From assembly GCA_016650355.1 (NCBI GenBank), contig JAENVX010000325.1, positions 1-13,702 on the forward strand: a stretch of 13,702 nucleotides of DNA. Direction: 5' to 3'. Source of the DNA: Bacteroidia bacterium. Its GTDB lineage: Bacteria > Bacteroidota > Bacteroidia > Cytophagales > Cyclobacteriaceae. The position numbers and the translations under genes are program-made. Numbering within the stretch: position 1 is the stretch's first letter; every line of letters begins with the position of its first letter. This document shows positions 7,165-13,517 of the stretch, in pieces. The notes under the pieces were generated by a model, which was given only the letters and a program-made list of their open reading frames with translations, did not search any database and was not told the DNA's origin.

Positions 7165-7674
7165 GTGAAGAAAACTCTTTCTATAGCACTCCTTTCTTTT
7201 TTCTTTCTGCATCTGGCCGGTTTCTATGTCTATTTTGGGATAAGACAAAATCAGATCCATCAGGAAATGCGACACAAACTCAAAGATATCCCAACAGATC
7301 AACTTGAGGTGATCCATTTATCAAAAACTGAATATCAACGATTGTTACGCGGCTCTGATGAAATTGAGATCAATGGCAAAATGTATGACATTGCAAGAAC
7401 TCAAATAAAAGAAGCTGTGGTTATTGTTTTTGCGTTGCATGATTCAGCAGAAGATAATCTGCTTTCATTTTTAGATGACGTTTTAAAGAACGCAACACAA
7501 GATTCACAACAAGCGTCAACAACATTATTTCAATTTAATCTTCTCAGCTTTGTTCTTCCCAACGAAGTTATCAGTGAGGACATAGCTCTTATCCAAAATC
7601 GTTCCTTCACAAGGTATTCTGAAATCGACCTATCCTTTGTTTGCCCGCTTGATACCCCACCCCCCCGTGTTTAG
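7165..7674 (+). CDS. Uncharacterised membrane-anchored protein upstream of TonB receptor
   Basis: A 169-residue protein that I cannot name. Residues 1-25 form one hydrophobic helix (KKTLSIALLSFFFLHLAGF), either an uncleaved anchor or a signal peptide; the rest is polar and presumably outside the cytoplasm. A central motif, EIEINGKMYDIART (about residues 71-84), and a proline-rich C-terminus (CPLDTPPPRV) are features I associate with small proteins encoded next to TonB-dependent receptors in Bacteroidota. The start is GTG at 7165; no in-frame ATG lies upstream and it opens directly into the hydrophobic segment. The next gene begins 74 bases downstream on the same strand, so it probably belongs to the receptor operon and may assist uptake of the same substrate. 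The last codons include a run of seven C (about 7661-7667), a possible slippage site. Confidence 0.72.
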   Translation: MKKTLSIALLSFFFLHLAGFYVYFGIRQNQIHQEMRHKLKDIPTDQLEVIHLSKTEYQRLLRGSDEIEINGKMYDIARTQIKEAVVIVFALHDSAEDNLLSFLDDVLKNATQDSQQASTTLFQFNLLSFVLPNEVISEDIALIQNRSFTRYSEIDLSFVCPLDTPPPRV

Positions 7675-7700
7675 GCTAATTTCGTGATAGCATTTGTTCT

Positions 7701-7716
7701 GCTCCTGATCAGGTGC
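7701..7716. promoter_or_regulatory. Near-perfect 16-bp palindrome before the TonB receptor gene
   Basis: GCTCCTGATCAGGTGC contains a perfect 10-bp palindrome (CCTGATCAGG, 7704-7713) flanked by one mismatch and two more matching pairs. It lies in the 74-base gap, about 33 bases before the receptor ATG. It could be an operator or an intercistronic stem; short palindromes also arise by chance. Confidence 0.3.
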
Positions 7717-7748
7717 CGTTCTATTAATCTATTAAGCTTCATTTTTGG

Positions 7749-9989
7749 ATGAATTTACTATTTACAGTATTGTTAATACTGAGCTATTCCTTTTCTCAAG
7801 CACAGACTGTTGAAAAAGAAAATAGTTTAGCAGACACTACTCGTTCTTATTTGAATGAGTTAGTGATTTCTGCCAATCGCATTAGTGAGTCCCGCAGAAA
7901 CGTGGCTCAACAAATTAGTTTCATTGGTTCTGCTACTATTAATAGTTTAAACGCACAGAATTCTGCTGAGATCATCAGCAACTCCGGTATCGCAGCTATG
8001 CAAAAAAGTCAACAAGGAGGTGGAAGTCCTATGCTTCGCGGATTTGAAGCAAGCCGTATTCTATTAGTGATAGATGGTGTGCGCATGAACAATGCAATCT
8101 ATCGTTCAGGTCACTTGCAAAACATCATCACCATGGACAATAACATTCTAGAACGAGCAGAAATTTTGCTCGGACCTTCATCCACTGTTTATGGTAGCGA
8201 TGCGCTAGGTGGCGTCATCCATTTCTTCACCCGAAATCCGGAAGTTTCGAAAAATGAATCTTTTCAAACAAAGGGGAATGCTTTTTTTCGATACGGGAGC
8301 ATCAATGCCGAAAAAACATGGCACGTTGATTTGAATCTTGGTGGGCAAAAATTCGCTTCACTCACTTCATTCACATTTAGTGATTTTGGTGATTTGCGAA
8401 TGGGTGAAAGAACAAATAAAGCGTTAGGAAAACAATTTGGCCTTCGCCCTAAATATGCAGTACGTGCTGATGACAACTCATCCGATATGTTGGTTACCAA
8501 CAGTGATTCTTTCAAGCAAGTAGCCAGCGGATTTAAACAATTTGATGTATTACAAAAATTTCTATTCGCTTCCGGTTCCCGTGCCAAACACCTTGTGAAC
8601 TTTCAATTTTCCAATTCCACCGATATTCCGCGATATGATCGGCTGACCGATCCACAAGGATCTGGTCTTAAGTTTATTGAATGGTATTATGGCCCTCAGA
8701 AAAGATTGATGGGTTCCTATAATTTGTCGATGAGTGAGCTTGGCGCTTTCGCGGAAGATATGTCTGCCACACTCAGCTTTCAGGATGTTGAAGAAAGTCG
8801 TCATGACAGAAGATTTAACAGTACCAATCGGAATGACAGATATGAACGCATCTACGTTTGGGGACTTACCATTGATTTCAATAAAACGATTGGTAAGAAT
8901 AATCTTCGCTATGGAATAGATGGCCAGTTCAACTCGCTTGAGTCTACTGCACACACAACTAATATTATAACAGGAGCAGAATCACCACTGGATACTCGCT
9001 ACCCGAATGGTGATAACGTGATGAATACACTAGCTACATTTGTTAGTCATACTCTTCGTATTGGCGACTCGTGGACACTGAATGATGGTGTGCGTGTTGG
9101 TGGCAGTTTTTTACATTCCACTTTCATTGACAAAACCCTCTTCCCCTTTCCATATGACGAGGTGATACAGAATAATTTAGTTGGAAGTGGAAATCTGGGC
9201 CTTATTTATACACCATCAAGCTGGAAAATTTCCCTAATGGCAAGCTCGGGCTACCGTGCACCAAACATTGATGATATGTCAAAGGTATTTGAATCCGTAG
9301 CGGGCACTTCAACCAAGCCAGGCATACTAGTAGCTCCAAATCCTGATCTTAAACCTGAAAAAACGATCAACAGTGATTTGAGTATCACAAAGTTCTTTAG
9401 CGATAAGATCAGACTTGAGAGCGTAGTTTTTGCAACTAGTTTCTATGATGCCATTGCTACCATGCCAACAACATTCAATGGTTTATCACAAATTATTTAC
9501 GATGGGTTTCCCTCCAATGTCGTATCAAGTCAAAACGTATCTGGTGCATACTTGTATGGATTCAATAGTACATTGCGAGCGGATGTGACTGATAAATTCG
9601 CAATAACCGCCTCGTATAATTATACGCACGGAAGTGTTAAAAACGAAAGGGGCCCCGAAACACGCTTGGATCACATCCCACCCATTTTCGGTCGCATAGG
9701 ATTTCAATTCAATTCAGCCAGATTTAAATCTGAACTCTACTCCAACTTCAGTGCCTGGAAATACCTGAGTCAATACAGTTCAAGTGGTGAAGACAATCTT
9801 CAGTATGCAACTGCAGGGGGGATGCCATCCTGGTATACAATCAACTTACGCGCAGGGTATAACATCAACAAAACTTTTGTGATTCAGATAGGCGTTGATA
9901 ATATGCTAGATCTTCAATACCGAACGTTTGCCTCCGGTATTAATTCACCAGGTAGAAATATTTTTGGAACATTAAGGGTTGCGTTTTAA
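7749..9989 (+). CDS. TonB-dependent outer-membrane receptor (heme/siderophore-type)
   Basis: A 746-residue outer-membrane receptor that imports a substrate using TonB-ExbBD energy. The signal peptide occupies residues 1-19 (FSQAQ end). A TonB-box-like LNELVISAN is at 35-43 and the plug domain at about 47-163 (PMLRGFEASRILLVIDGVRMNN, with the key parts at 94-114; GPSSTVYGSDALGGVIHF at 142-159). The rest is a 22-strand-type barrel ending in the aromatic residue of VAF. It lacks the N-terminal carboxypeptidase-like extension of SusC receptors, which argues against polysaccharide import. YRAP (502-505) and NPDLKPE (531-537) match the FRAP/NPNL region seen in heme and several siderophore receptors, but I see no His between them, a residue typical of heme receptors, so heme specificity is not established. 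The neighbouring PepSY protein gene supports an iron or metal uptake role. Length and both termini look complete. Confidence 0.92.
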   Translation: MNLLFTVLLILSYSFSQAQTVEKENSLADTTRSYLNELVISANRISESRRNVAQQISFIGSATINSLNAQNSAEIISNSGIAAMQKSQQGGGSPMLRGFEASRILLVIDGVRMNNAIYRSGHLQNIITMDNNILERAEILLGPSSTVYGSDALGGVIHFFTRNPEVSKNESFQTKGNAFFRYGSINAEKTWHVDLNLGGQKFASLTSFTFSDFGDLRMGERTNKALGKQFGLRPKYAVRADDNSSDMLVTNSDSFKQVASGFKQFDVLQKFLFASGSRAKHLVNFQFSNSTDIPRYDRLTDPQGSGLKFIEWYYGPQKRLMGSYNLSMSELGAFAEDMSATLSFQDVEESRHDRRFNSTNRNDRYERIYVWGLTIDFNKTIGKNNLRYGIDGQFNSLESTAHTTNIITGAESPLDTRYPNGDNVMNTLATFVSHTLRIGDSWTLNDGVRVGGSFLHSTFIDKTLFPFPYDEVIQNNLVGSGNLGLIYTPSSWKISLMASSGYRAPNIDDMSKVFESVAGTSTKPGILVAPNPDLKPEKTINSDLSITKFFSDKIRLESVVFATSFYDAIATMPTTFNGLSQIIYDGFPSNVVSSQNVSGAYLYGFNSTLRADVTDKFAITASYNYTHGSVKNERGPETRLDHIPPIFGRIGFQFNSARFKSELYSNFSAWKYLSQYSSSGEDNLQYATAGGMPSWYTINLRAGYNINKTFVIQIGVDNMLDLQYRTFASGINSPGRNIFGTLRVAF

Positions 9990-10042
9990 ATATTTACAGT
10001 AGTTGCTATGCAAAAATATTCATTAGATTTTCTTCTTCAATT

Positions 10043-10576
10043 ATGAGTTTACAAAAGTTAGTCAGGCGATTACGTCAATTCAGATCTGTCCACAAATGGA
10101 TCGGGATCAGCATCGTGTTTTTTATGTTTATCACGAGTACAACAGGTCTACTTCTTGGCTGGAAGAAAAACGTTGATACCTTACAGCCACCAACTTTATC
10201 AGGAGGATCAATGGAACTATCTGAATGGGTAAGTTTTGACACGGTAGCAAAAAGCGCCTATCGCGCAATAGATTCTGTCACTCATGAAGAAAATGCCATC
10301 GATCGATTTGATGTGCGAATTGATAAAGGGATTATTAAAGTATTATTTACAAATGGCTATTGGGAAGTTCAGGTAGATGCAAAAACAGGCAAGGCATTGT
10401 CAGTTGCTCAACGGCATGCCGACTGGATAGAACACGTTCATGATGGGTCGATCGTTGGAGATACCTTCAAACTCATTTACACAAACTATATTGGTTGGGG
10501 ACTACTCACGCTCGCGATCAGTGGATTCTTTTTATGGTATGGGCCACGGACGATCCGGAAAATTAAATCGCGATAG
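10043..10576 (+). CDS. PepSY domain membrane protein (PiuB-like)
   Basis: A 177-residue inner-membrane protein. HKWIG at residues 17-21 leads into TM1 (about 19-39, ending GLLLGWKK), a PepSY-type periplasmic domain follows (about 70-140, with YWEVQVDAKTGKAL), then EHVHDGS and TM2 (about 146-168, GWGLLTLAISGFFLWYGP). The HKW and EHVHDG histidines at the membrane edges are typical of PepSY-associated membrane proteins, some of which (PiuB and FsrB type) are linked to siderophore-iron reduction. Heme or metal binding here is inference. It follows the TonB receptor by 53 bases and ends at a bidirectional terminator-like hairpin, making it the last gene of the 7165-10576 operon. The most likely job is periplasmic or inner-membrane handling, possibly reduction, of what the receptor imports. 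Confidence 0.85.
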   Translation: MSLQKLVRRLRQFRSVHKWIGISIVFFMFITSTTGLLLGWKKNVDTLQPPTLSGGSMELSEWVSFDTVAKSAYRAIDSVTHEENAIDRFDVRIDKGIIKVLFTNGYWEVQVDAKTGKALSVAQRHADWIEHVHDGSIVGDTFKLIYTNYIGWGLLTLAISGFFLWYGPRTIRKIKSR

Positions 10577-10603
10577 CTATTCAATTTAGATTTTATTGAA
10601 TAG
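10577..10603. terminator. Bidirectional terminator-like hairpin between convergent genes
   Basis: CTATTCAAT (10577-10585) and ATTGAATAG (10595-10603) form a perfect 9-bp stem with a 9-base loop. It starts immediately after the stop codon of the PepSY gene and lies nine bases beyond the end of the convergent reductase gene. The loop is T-rich on the plus strand. The position between two convergent genes supports use in both directions, though the stem is AT-rich. Confidence 0.65.
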
Positions 10604-10612
10604 GTTACTTTA

Positions 10613-11638
10613 TCACATTTTCTGTATTTCCTCCCACGTACTCTTATATACAGTAATACCTTGCGCTAAATTATCTTTACGGATTTTCATAATATTCTCT
10701 CCCGGATAACGTATGCTCTTCTCTTCCTTTTCGGGAACTGATTGCTTGTAGTCTTCTATTATTTGATCAATGGCAGAGGCAATACTTTTAAAGTTTCCAA
10801 GCTTATTAATGTCAATGGCAATAAAGACTTGCGAAAGTTTTGCCTCAATACCGTCTTTTGAAATTTCTAAAACAGAAAGCCCTCCGGAAAGAATAGTAGC
10901 TAAAATATCCAGTAACAAAGAAAGACCTGCACCCTTCCAATAACCAATAGGCAATGCGCGCGTTGATTTTTTTATTGCAGCCGGATCATGTGATAACGTT
11001 CCGTGCTCGTCATATCCTCCCGGAACAGATAACTTTTCATTTTTCAGCTGCGCTACTTCTAATGCGCCATAGGAATATTGCGACATCGCCATGTCCAACA
11101 CAATGGCCTCCCCCTTGTTCGGTACAGCAATCACCAACGGATTATTTCCTAGCCTACTGTCTACTGCTCCCCATGCAGGCATGTTGGCAATTGTATTGCT
11201 CCACCCAATGAATACAAACCCAGCCTTGGCCGCTCGCCATCCGTAAGTCCCACCACGCATCCAATGATTTGTATTGGCAAGCGATACACATCCTATTCCA
11301 TTCTTAGCGGCTAACTCCATCGCCCGATCAGTAGCAGCCAATGCGTTCGTAGGTCCCGGACCAGATTGGCCGTCCCACTGCTCTATACTACCTACACTAT
11401 GTTTACAAATAGCATCGACTTTAGGTTGAATAAGCCCATCCTTCACCAAACCAATAAACTTTACAAACCGATTAACGCCATGGGAGTAAACCCCATCCAA
11501 ACTGTTGCCAATAAAAATTTCGGCACACGTTTTAGCTTTATTATTAGAAAATCCATGTTTAATCAGAACTTGAATTAATTTGGATTCAATTTCAGTTACG
11601 GGTAACCTTAGAAAATCGGTGTTGTTTGCTGTTGACAT
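10613..11638 (-). CDS. yiaK: 2,3-diketo-L-gulonate reductase-like Ldh_2 family dehydrogenase
   Basis: A 341-residue NAD(P)H-dependent oxidoreductase of the malate/L-lactate dehydrogenase (Ldh_2) family. It resembles E. coli YiaK (DlgD), which reduces 2,3-diketo-L-gulonate to 3-dehydro-L-gulonate. Shared landmarks as I recall them are GVYSHGVNRF with the catalytic-type His53, SIEQWD (84-89), NTNHWMRGGTYGW (122-134, H125), the NNPLVIAVP segment (165-173), SQYSYGALEV (186-195) and LPIGYWKGAGLSLLLD (229-244). The match runs almost end to end, so the subfamily is convincing; the substrate could still differ. It is cytoplasmic, with no signal peptide, and the ATG at 11638 fits family length. No sugar-acid transporter, kinase or lyase genes lie beside it, unlike in the E. 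coli yia operon, so it appears to be monocistronic. A possible -7 box, TAACTTCG, lies on the minus strand at 11680-11673. Confidence 0.85.
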   Translation of the reverse strand: MSTANNTDFLRLPVTEIESKLIQVLIKHGFSNNKAKTCAEIFIGNSLDGVYSHGVNRFVKFIGLVKDGLIQPKVDAICKHSVGSIEQWDGQSGPGPTNALAATDRAMELAAKNGIGCVSLANTNHWMRGGTYGWRAAKAGFVFIGWSNTIANMPAWGAVDSRLGNNPLVIAVPNKGEAIVLDMAMSQYSYGALEVAQLKNEKLSVPGGYDEHGTLSHDPAAIKKSTRALPIGYWKGAGLSLLLDILATILSGGLSVLEISKDGIEAKLSQVFIAIDINKLGNFKSIASAIDQIIEDYKQSVPEKEEKSIRYPGENIMKIRKDNLAQGITVYKSTWEEIQKM

Positions 11639-11684
11639 AGTGTTTTGGATTTCACAGTAGTTAGTAATAAGGCGAAGTTAATAT

Positions 11685-11700
11685 TTTCCGACACCGGAAA
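11685..11700. repeat. Short dyad upstream of the reductase gene
   Basis: TTTCCG (11685-11690) and CGGAAA (11695-11700) form a 6-bp perfect dyad around ACAC, about 50 bases before the reductase ATG. It overlaps the region upstream of a possible promoter (TAACTTCG, minus strand 11680-11673), so it could be an operator. The short length makes a chance occurrence possible. Confidence 0.3.
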
Positions 11701-11708
11701 GGTTAGCC

Positions 11709-11747
11709 TAAGGATGAAGAACTCCATGCAAGGATAATTCATCCTTA
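11709..11747 (-). terminator. Possible terminator hairpin after the methyltransferase gene
   Basis: TAAGGATGAA (11709-11718) and TTCATCCTTA (11738-11747) form a perfect 10-bp inverted repeat around a 19-base loop, starting seven bases beyond the methyltransferase stop codon at 11755. The placement suits the 3' end of the minus-strand PepSY-methyltransferase operon. No T-run follows on that strand, so it may instead stabilise the message or bind a protein. Confidence 0.45.
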
Positions 11748-11754
11748 AGATCGT

Positions 11755-12396
11755 CTACTGTGTTTTATAACTAATCATAATCCCAGCCCGACTGGAGCGA
11801 TCAATGGTCGTTTTATATTTCGAATGAGTCTTTACATACTTTAGAAAGTCATCGTCAGCCAATCCGTCTGTTACATTGTGAGTAGTATAGCAGCCTCCCA
11901 CTTTTAATTTTGGATCCAAGTCCATGAAGTATTGTTTATACCAATCTTTATCGGCATCGGAGAAAACAAAGTCGAAAGGGCCAGGTAGCTGCTTTACAAG
12001 GTCATGAGCATTGCCCAACCTGGCATCCACAAAATCAGAAAGGCCAGCCTCGGCAATATTTTTCAACGCCTCTTTATGCCTGCGTTCACTAATTTCAATC
12101 GTGATCACTTTTCCGCCTGTTTTGCTCATGGCCCAAGCAAGCCAGATTGTTGAATGCCCGGTAGACGTACCTATTTCCAAAGCCAAAGTATAATTATTCT
12201 TAACAATCAGTTCGTGCAGAACTTTGCCATCTTCATAAGGCACGTTTAAATCATGCCAGTCGCGTTTGTGATCGCTTAGAAATTTTTCAACCTTGCCATC
12301 AAGGCCGGAGTCCCTTTTGGTTTGCGCAAAACCAATCAACACTGAATAAAAGAGTAATCCGATAAGTAGAGTGGGTCTTACTATTTGCGTTTTCAT
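11755..12396 (-). CDS. Apparently exported class I SAM-dependent O-methyltransferase
   Basis: A 213-residue protein with a COMT/CCoAOMT-like fold. Motif I, LEIGTSTGHST (73-83), binds S-adenosylmethionine. VITIEIS (97-103) supplies the acidic ribose ligand E101. FVFSDADKDWY (143-153) matches the metal-binding FIDADK segment, and VGGCYTTHNVTDG (166-178) takes the place of the usual GG-(x)n-DN loop. In that last motif the metal-ligand Asp is His173. The N-terminus (residues 1-25, hydrophobic core then GFAQ) looks like a cleavable Sec signal, which is odd because SAM is cytoplasmic. An internal GTG or TTG at residues 19-20 could remove most of it. It lies 10 bases after the PepSY gene on the same strand, so the two are likely co-transcribed. 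The substrate is unknown; the family is well supported, the location is not. Confidence 0.85.
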   Translation of the reverse strand: MKTQIVRPTLLIGLLFYSVLIGFAQTKRDSGLDGKVEKFLSDHKRDWHDLNVPYEDGKVLHELIVKNNYTLALEIGTSTGHSTIWLAWAMSKTGGKVITIEISERRHKEALKNIAEAGLSDFVDARLGNAHDLVKQLPGPFDFVFSDADKDWYKQYFMDLDPKLKVGGCYTTHNVTDGLADDDFLKYVKTHSKYKTTIDRSSRAGIMISYKTQ

Positions 12397-12406
12397 CCAG
12401 GTGGCT

Positions 12407-12952
12407 TTATGTCAACAAAAAGAGAAAAATCAACGGGAAAACAATACCAAGCAATGCCAACTTCCACCCTCTGCCTTGGAAACTATTTCTTCCTTTCTCA
12501 ATGAACATCCCGGTACAAGCAATAGTGAGCATGGCTATTCCAAAAATATCAGAATAGTAAATCCACCAATTGCTGGTGTCCTGATGAAGTATTGTCATCT
12601 GACCTAATAAAGGAGTGACGCGATACGATTCAATAGTACCTTTTCCGGTGGCCATGTCCACTTGAACTTCATTGTTCACGTATGATATTTTTATCGCTTT
12701 TTCATCAACAGAAAATCTTCGGAGATTATCTTCAATGTTTTGCTCTTTTGTAAAGCTGGCAATAAACTCGTCATTAACAGCCTCAATACTGGCAGGAACG
12801 GGAATACTAATTTCCTTTTTATCATAGGAGTATTTCCGAGGGTGCCAGGATTGTCGATGATTAAGGAAAATTCCCGAAAGAGAAAATGAAATAATGAGAC
12901 CTACATAAAAATAGGCGATGTCACGGTGTGTGTTTCGAGCGGTCAGTTTCAT
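12407..12952 (-). CDS. PepSY-associated membrane protein
   Basis: A 181-residue inner-membrane protein. TM1 is at about residues 12-30 (AYFYVGLIISFSLSGIFLNH), preceded by HRD and followed by NHRQSWHPRKY, which carries several histidines. A PepSY-like periplasmic domain follows, about 45-125, including VNNEVQVDMATGKGTIE. Then come MTILHQD, TM2 (about 130-150) and TM3 at the very C-terminus (about 164-180). The NH and LHQD histidines at the membrane faces resemble the PepSY_TM family associated with iron or heme handling in Bacteroidota; a redox role is inference. It differs from the PepSY protein at 10043-10576 in having a third helix and little shared sequence, so it is not a recent duplicate. 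It is the first gene of the pair with the exported methyltransferase and starts 98 bases after the His-rich gene on the same strand, so it could be read through from there. Confidence 0.82.
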   Translation of the reverse strand: MKLTARNTHRDIAYFYVGLIISFSLSGIFLNHRQSWHPRKYSYDKKEISIPVPASIEAVNDEFIASFTKEQNIEDNLRRFSVDEKAIKISYVNNEVQVDMATGKGTIESYRVTPLLGQMTILHQDTSNWWIYYSDIFGIAMLTIACTGMFIEKGRNSFQGRGWKLALLGIVFPLIFLFLLT

Positions 12953-13050
12953 TGTTTATAAAGGGGTTGGTGTATTACTTTATGCTGTGAAGATACTATT
13001 GAAAGAAATAAGGTGTACTTCCAGGCAACTAAATCAGGTATAATAAATTG

Positions 13051-13311
13051 CTATTTATTCTCGTTGGGTTGCTTTTCGCCTTGACGTCTGCTCCCCTTAT
13101 GTGAGTTTGGATCCCCTTTGGTAAGATCTTTCCCATGGTGATGATGTCCATGAAACGATCTGAATCTATTGTGATGTCGATCTCCTTTATCCTGTGAGAT
13201 GTGCCCATGATGATTCTTCCCTTTATGTTGCGTGGAGTCAGATGGTGTTTGTGCATGGCCTGTCAAAAAGAAAGATACAAGCAACGATAATGCAATGATG
13301 AGTTTTTTCAT
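13051..13311 (-). CDS. Small exported His-rich protein
   Basis: An 86-residue precursor with a clear Sec signal peptide (residues 1-20, ending TGHA before Q21). The mature part, about 66 residues, contains 12 His, including HHGH (34-37), HH (46-47) and GHHHHG (55-60), many Lys, Arg, Asp and Gly, no Cys and few hydrophobic residues. It is probably disordered and could bind Ni, Zn, Cu or Co in the periplasm; this is inferred from composition and no named family is recognised. A second frame at 13029-13256 is also open but lacks a signal peptide and is rejected. The start ATG at 13311 lies about 12 bases after the predicted transcription start of an ECF-type promoter. It is divergent from sigma factor 2 and is its most likely direct target. 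Confidence 0.8.
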   Translation of the reverse strand: MKKLIIALSLLVSFFLTGHAQTPSDSTQHKGKNHHGHISQDKGDRHHNRFRSFHGHHHHGKDLTKGDPNSHKGSRRQGEKQPNENK

Positions 13312-13330
13312 GGTTATTATATTTTTCTAA

Positions 13331-13359
13331 TTAGACATCAGTATCATCGTTTTATTCCA
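13331..13359 (-). promoter_or_regulatory. Predicted ECF-type promoter of the His-rich gene
   Basis: On the minus strand, TGGAATAAAA (13359-13350) is followed after 8 bases by CTGATGTCTAATTAGAA (13341-13325), containing the -10 GTCTAA (13336-13331). The same two blocks recur, facing the other way, before sigma factor 2. The -35 core TGGAAT is 17 bases from GTCT. The predicted 5' leader is about 12 bases. Confidence 0.68.
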
Positions 13360-13385
13360 TTGGAATTAAACTTTTCAAATAGAAC

Positions 13386-13401
13386 ACTCAAAAAATTGAG
13401 T
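13386..13401. repeat. Dyad near the middle of the divergent sigma 2 region
   Basis: ACTCAA-AAAA-TTGAGT is a 6-bp dyad lying close to the midpoint (about 13408) of the two predicted divergent promoters. It could be a regulator site acting on both, or a small hairpin. It is short and AT-rich, so support is weak. Confidence 0.3.
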
Positions 13402-13457
13402 CTGCTTATTGTATATTAAGGAGCGCGATGAGGTTTCTAAAAAAAATAAGCTTTGGT

Positions 13458-13487
13458 TGGAATAAAAAGGGAATTTCTGATGTCTAA
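13458..13487 (+). promoter_or_regulatory. Predicted autoregulatory ECF-type promoter of sigma factor 2
   Basis: TGGAATAAAA (13458-13467) is followed after 9 bases by CTGATGTCTAATAAGAA (13477-13493), with the -10 GTCTAA at 13482-13487 and 18 bases between TGGAAT and GTCT. It matches the promoter facing the opposite way at 13359-13325 in 10 of 10 and 16 of 17 positions. The predicted 5' leader to the ATG at 13518 is about 23 bases. Confidence 0.7.
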
Positions 13488-13517
13488 TAAGAACCAATAA
13501 AGTACGTATCACCAGGA

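Noticed and set aside
8264..8954. Minus-strand open frames inside the TonB receptor gene
   Set aside because: They are antisense shadows of a clear receptor coding region, without motifs or start signals.
9989..10020. AATATTT/AAATATT repeat after the receptor stop codon
   Set aside because: It is a 7-bp stem of only A and T with an 18-base loop, in the middle of a likely operon; too weak to call a terminator.
13042..13059. AATAAAT/ATTTATT dyad at the end of the His-rich gene
   Set aside because: It contains only AT pairs and overlaps the stop codon; it would be an unstable hairpin and is likely chance.
13029..13256. Alternative minus-strand frame over the His-rich gene
   Set aside because: It has no signal peptide or promoter-proximal start; its His content comes from the same CAT-rich stretches read in another frame.
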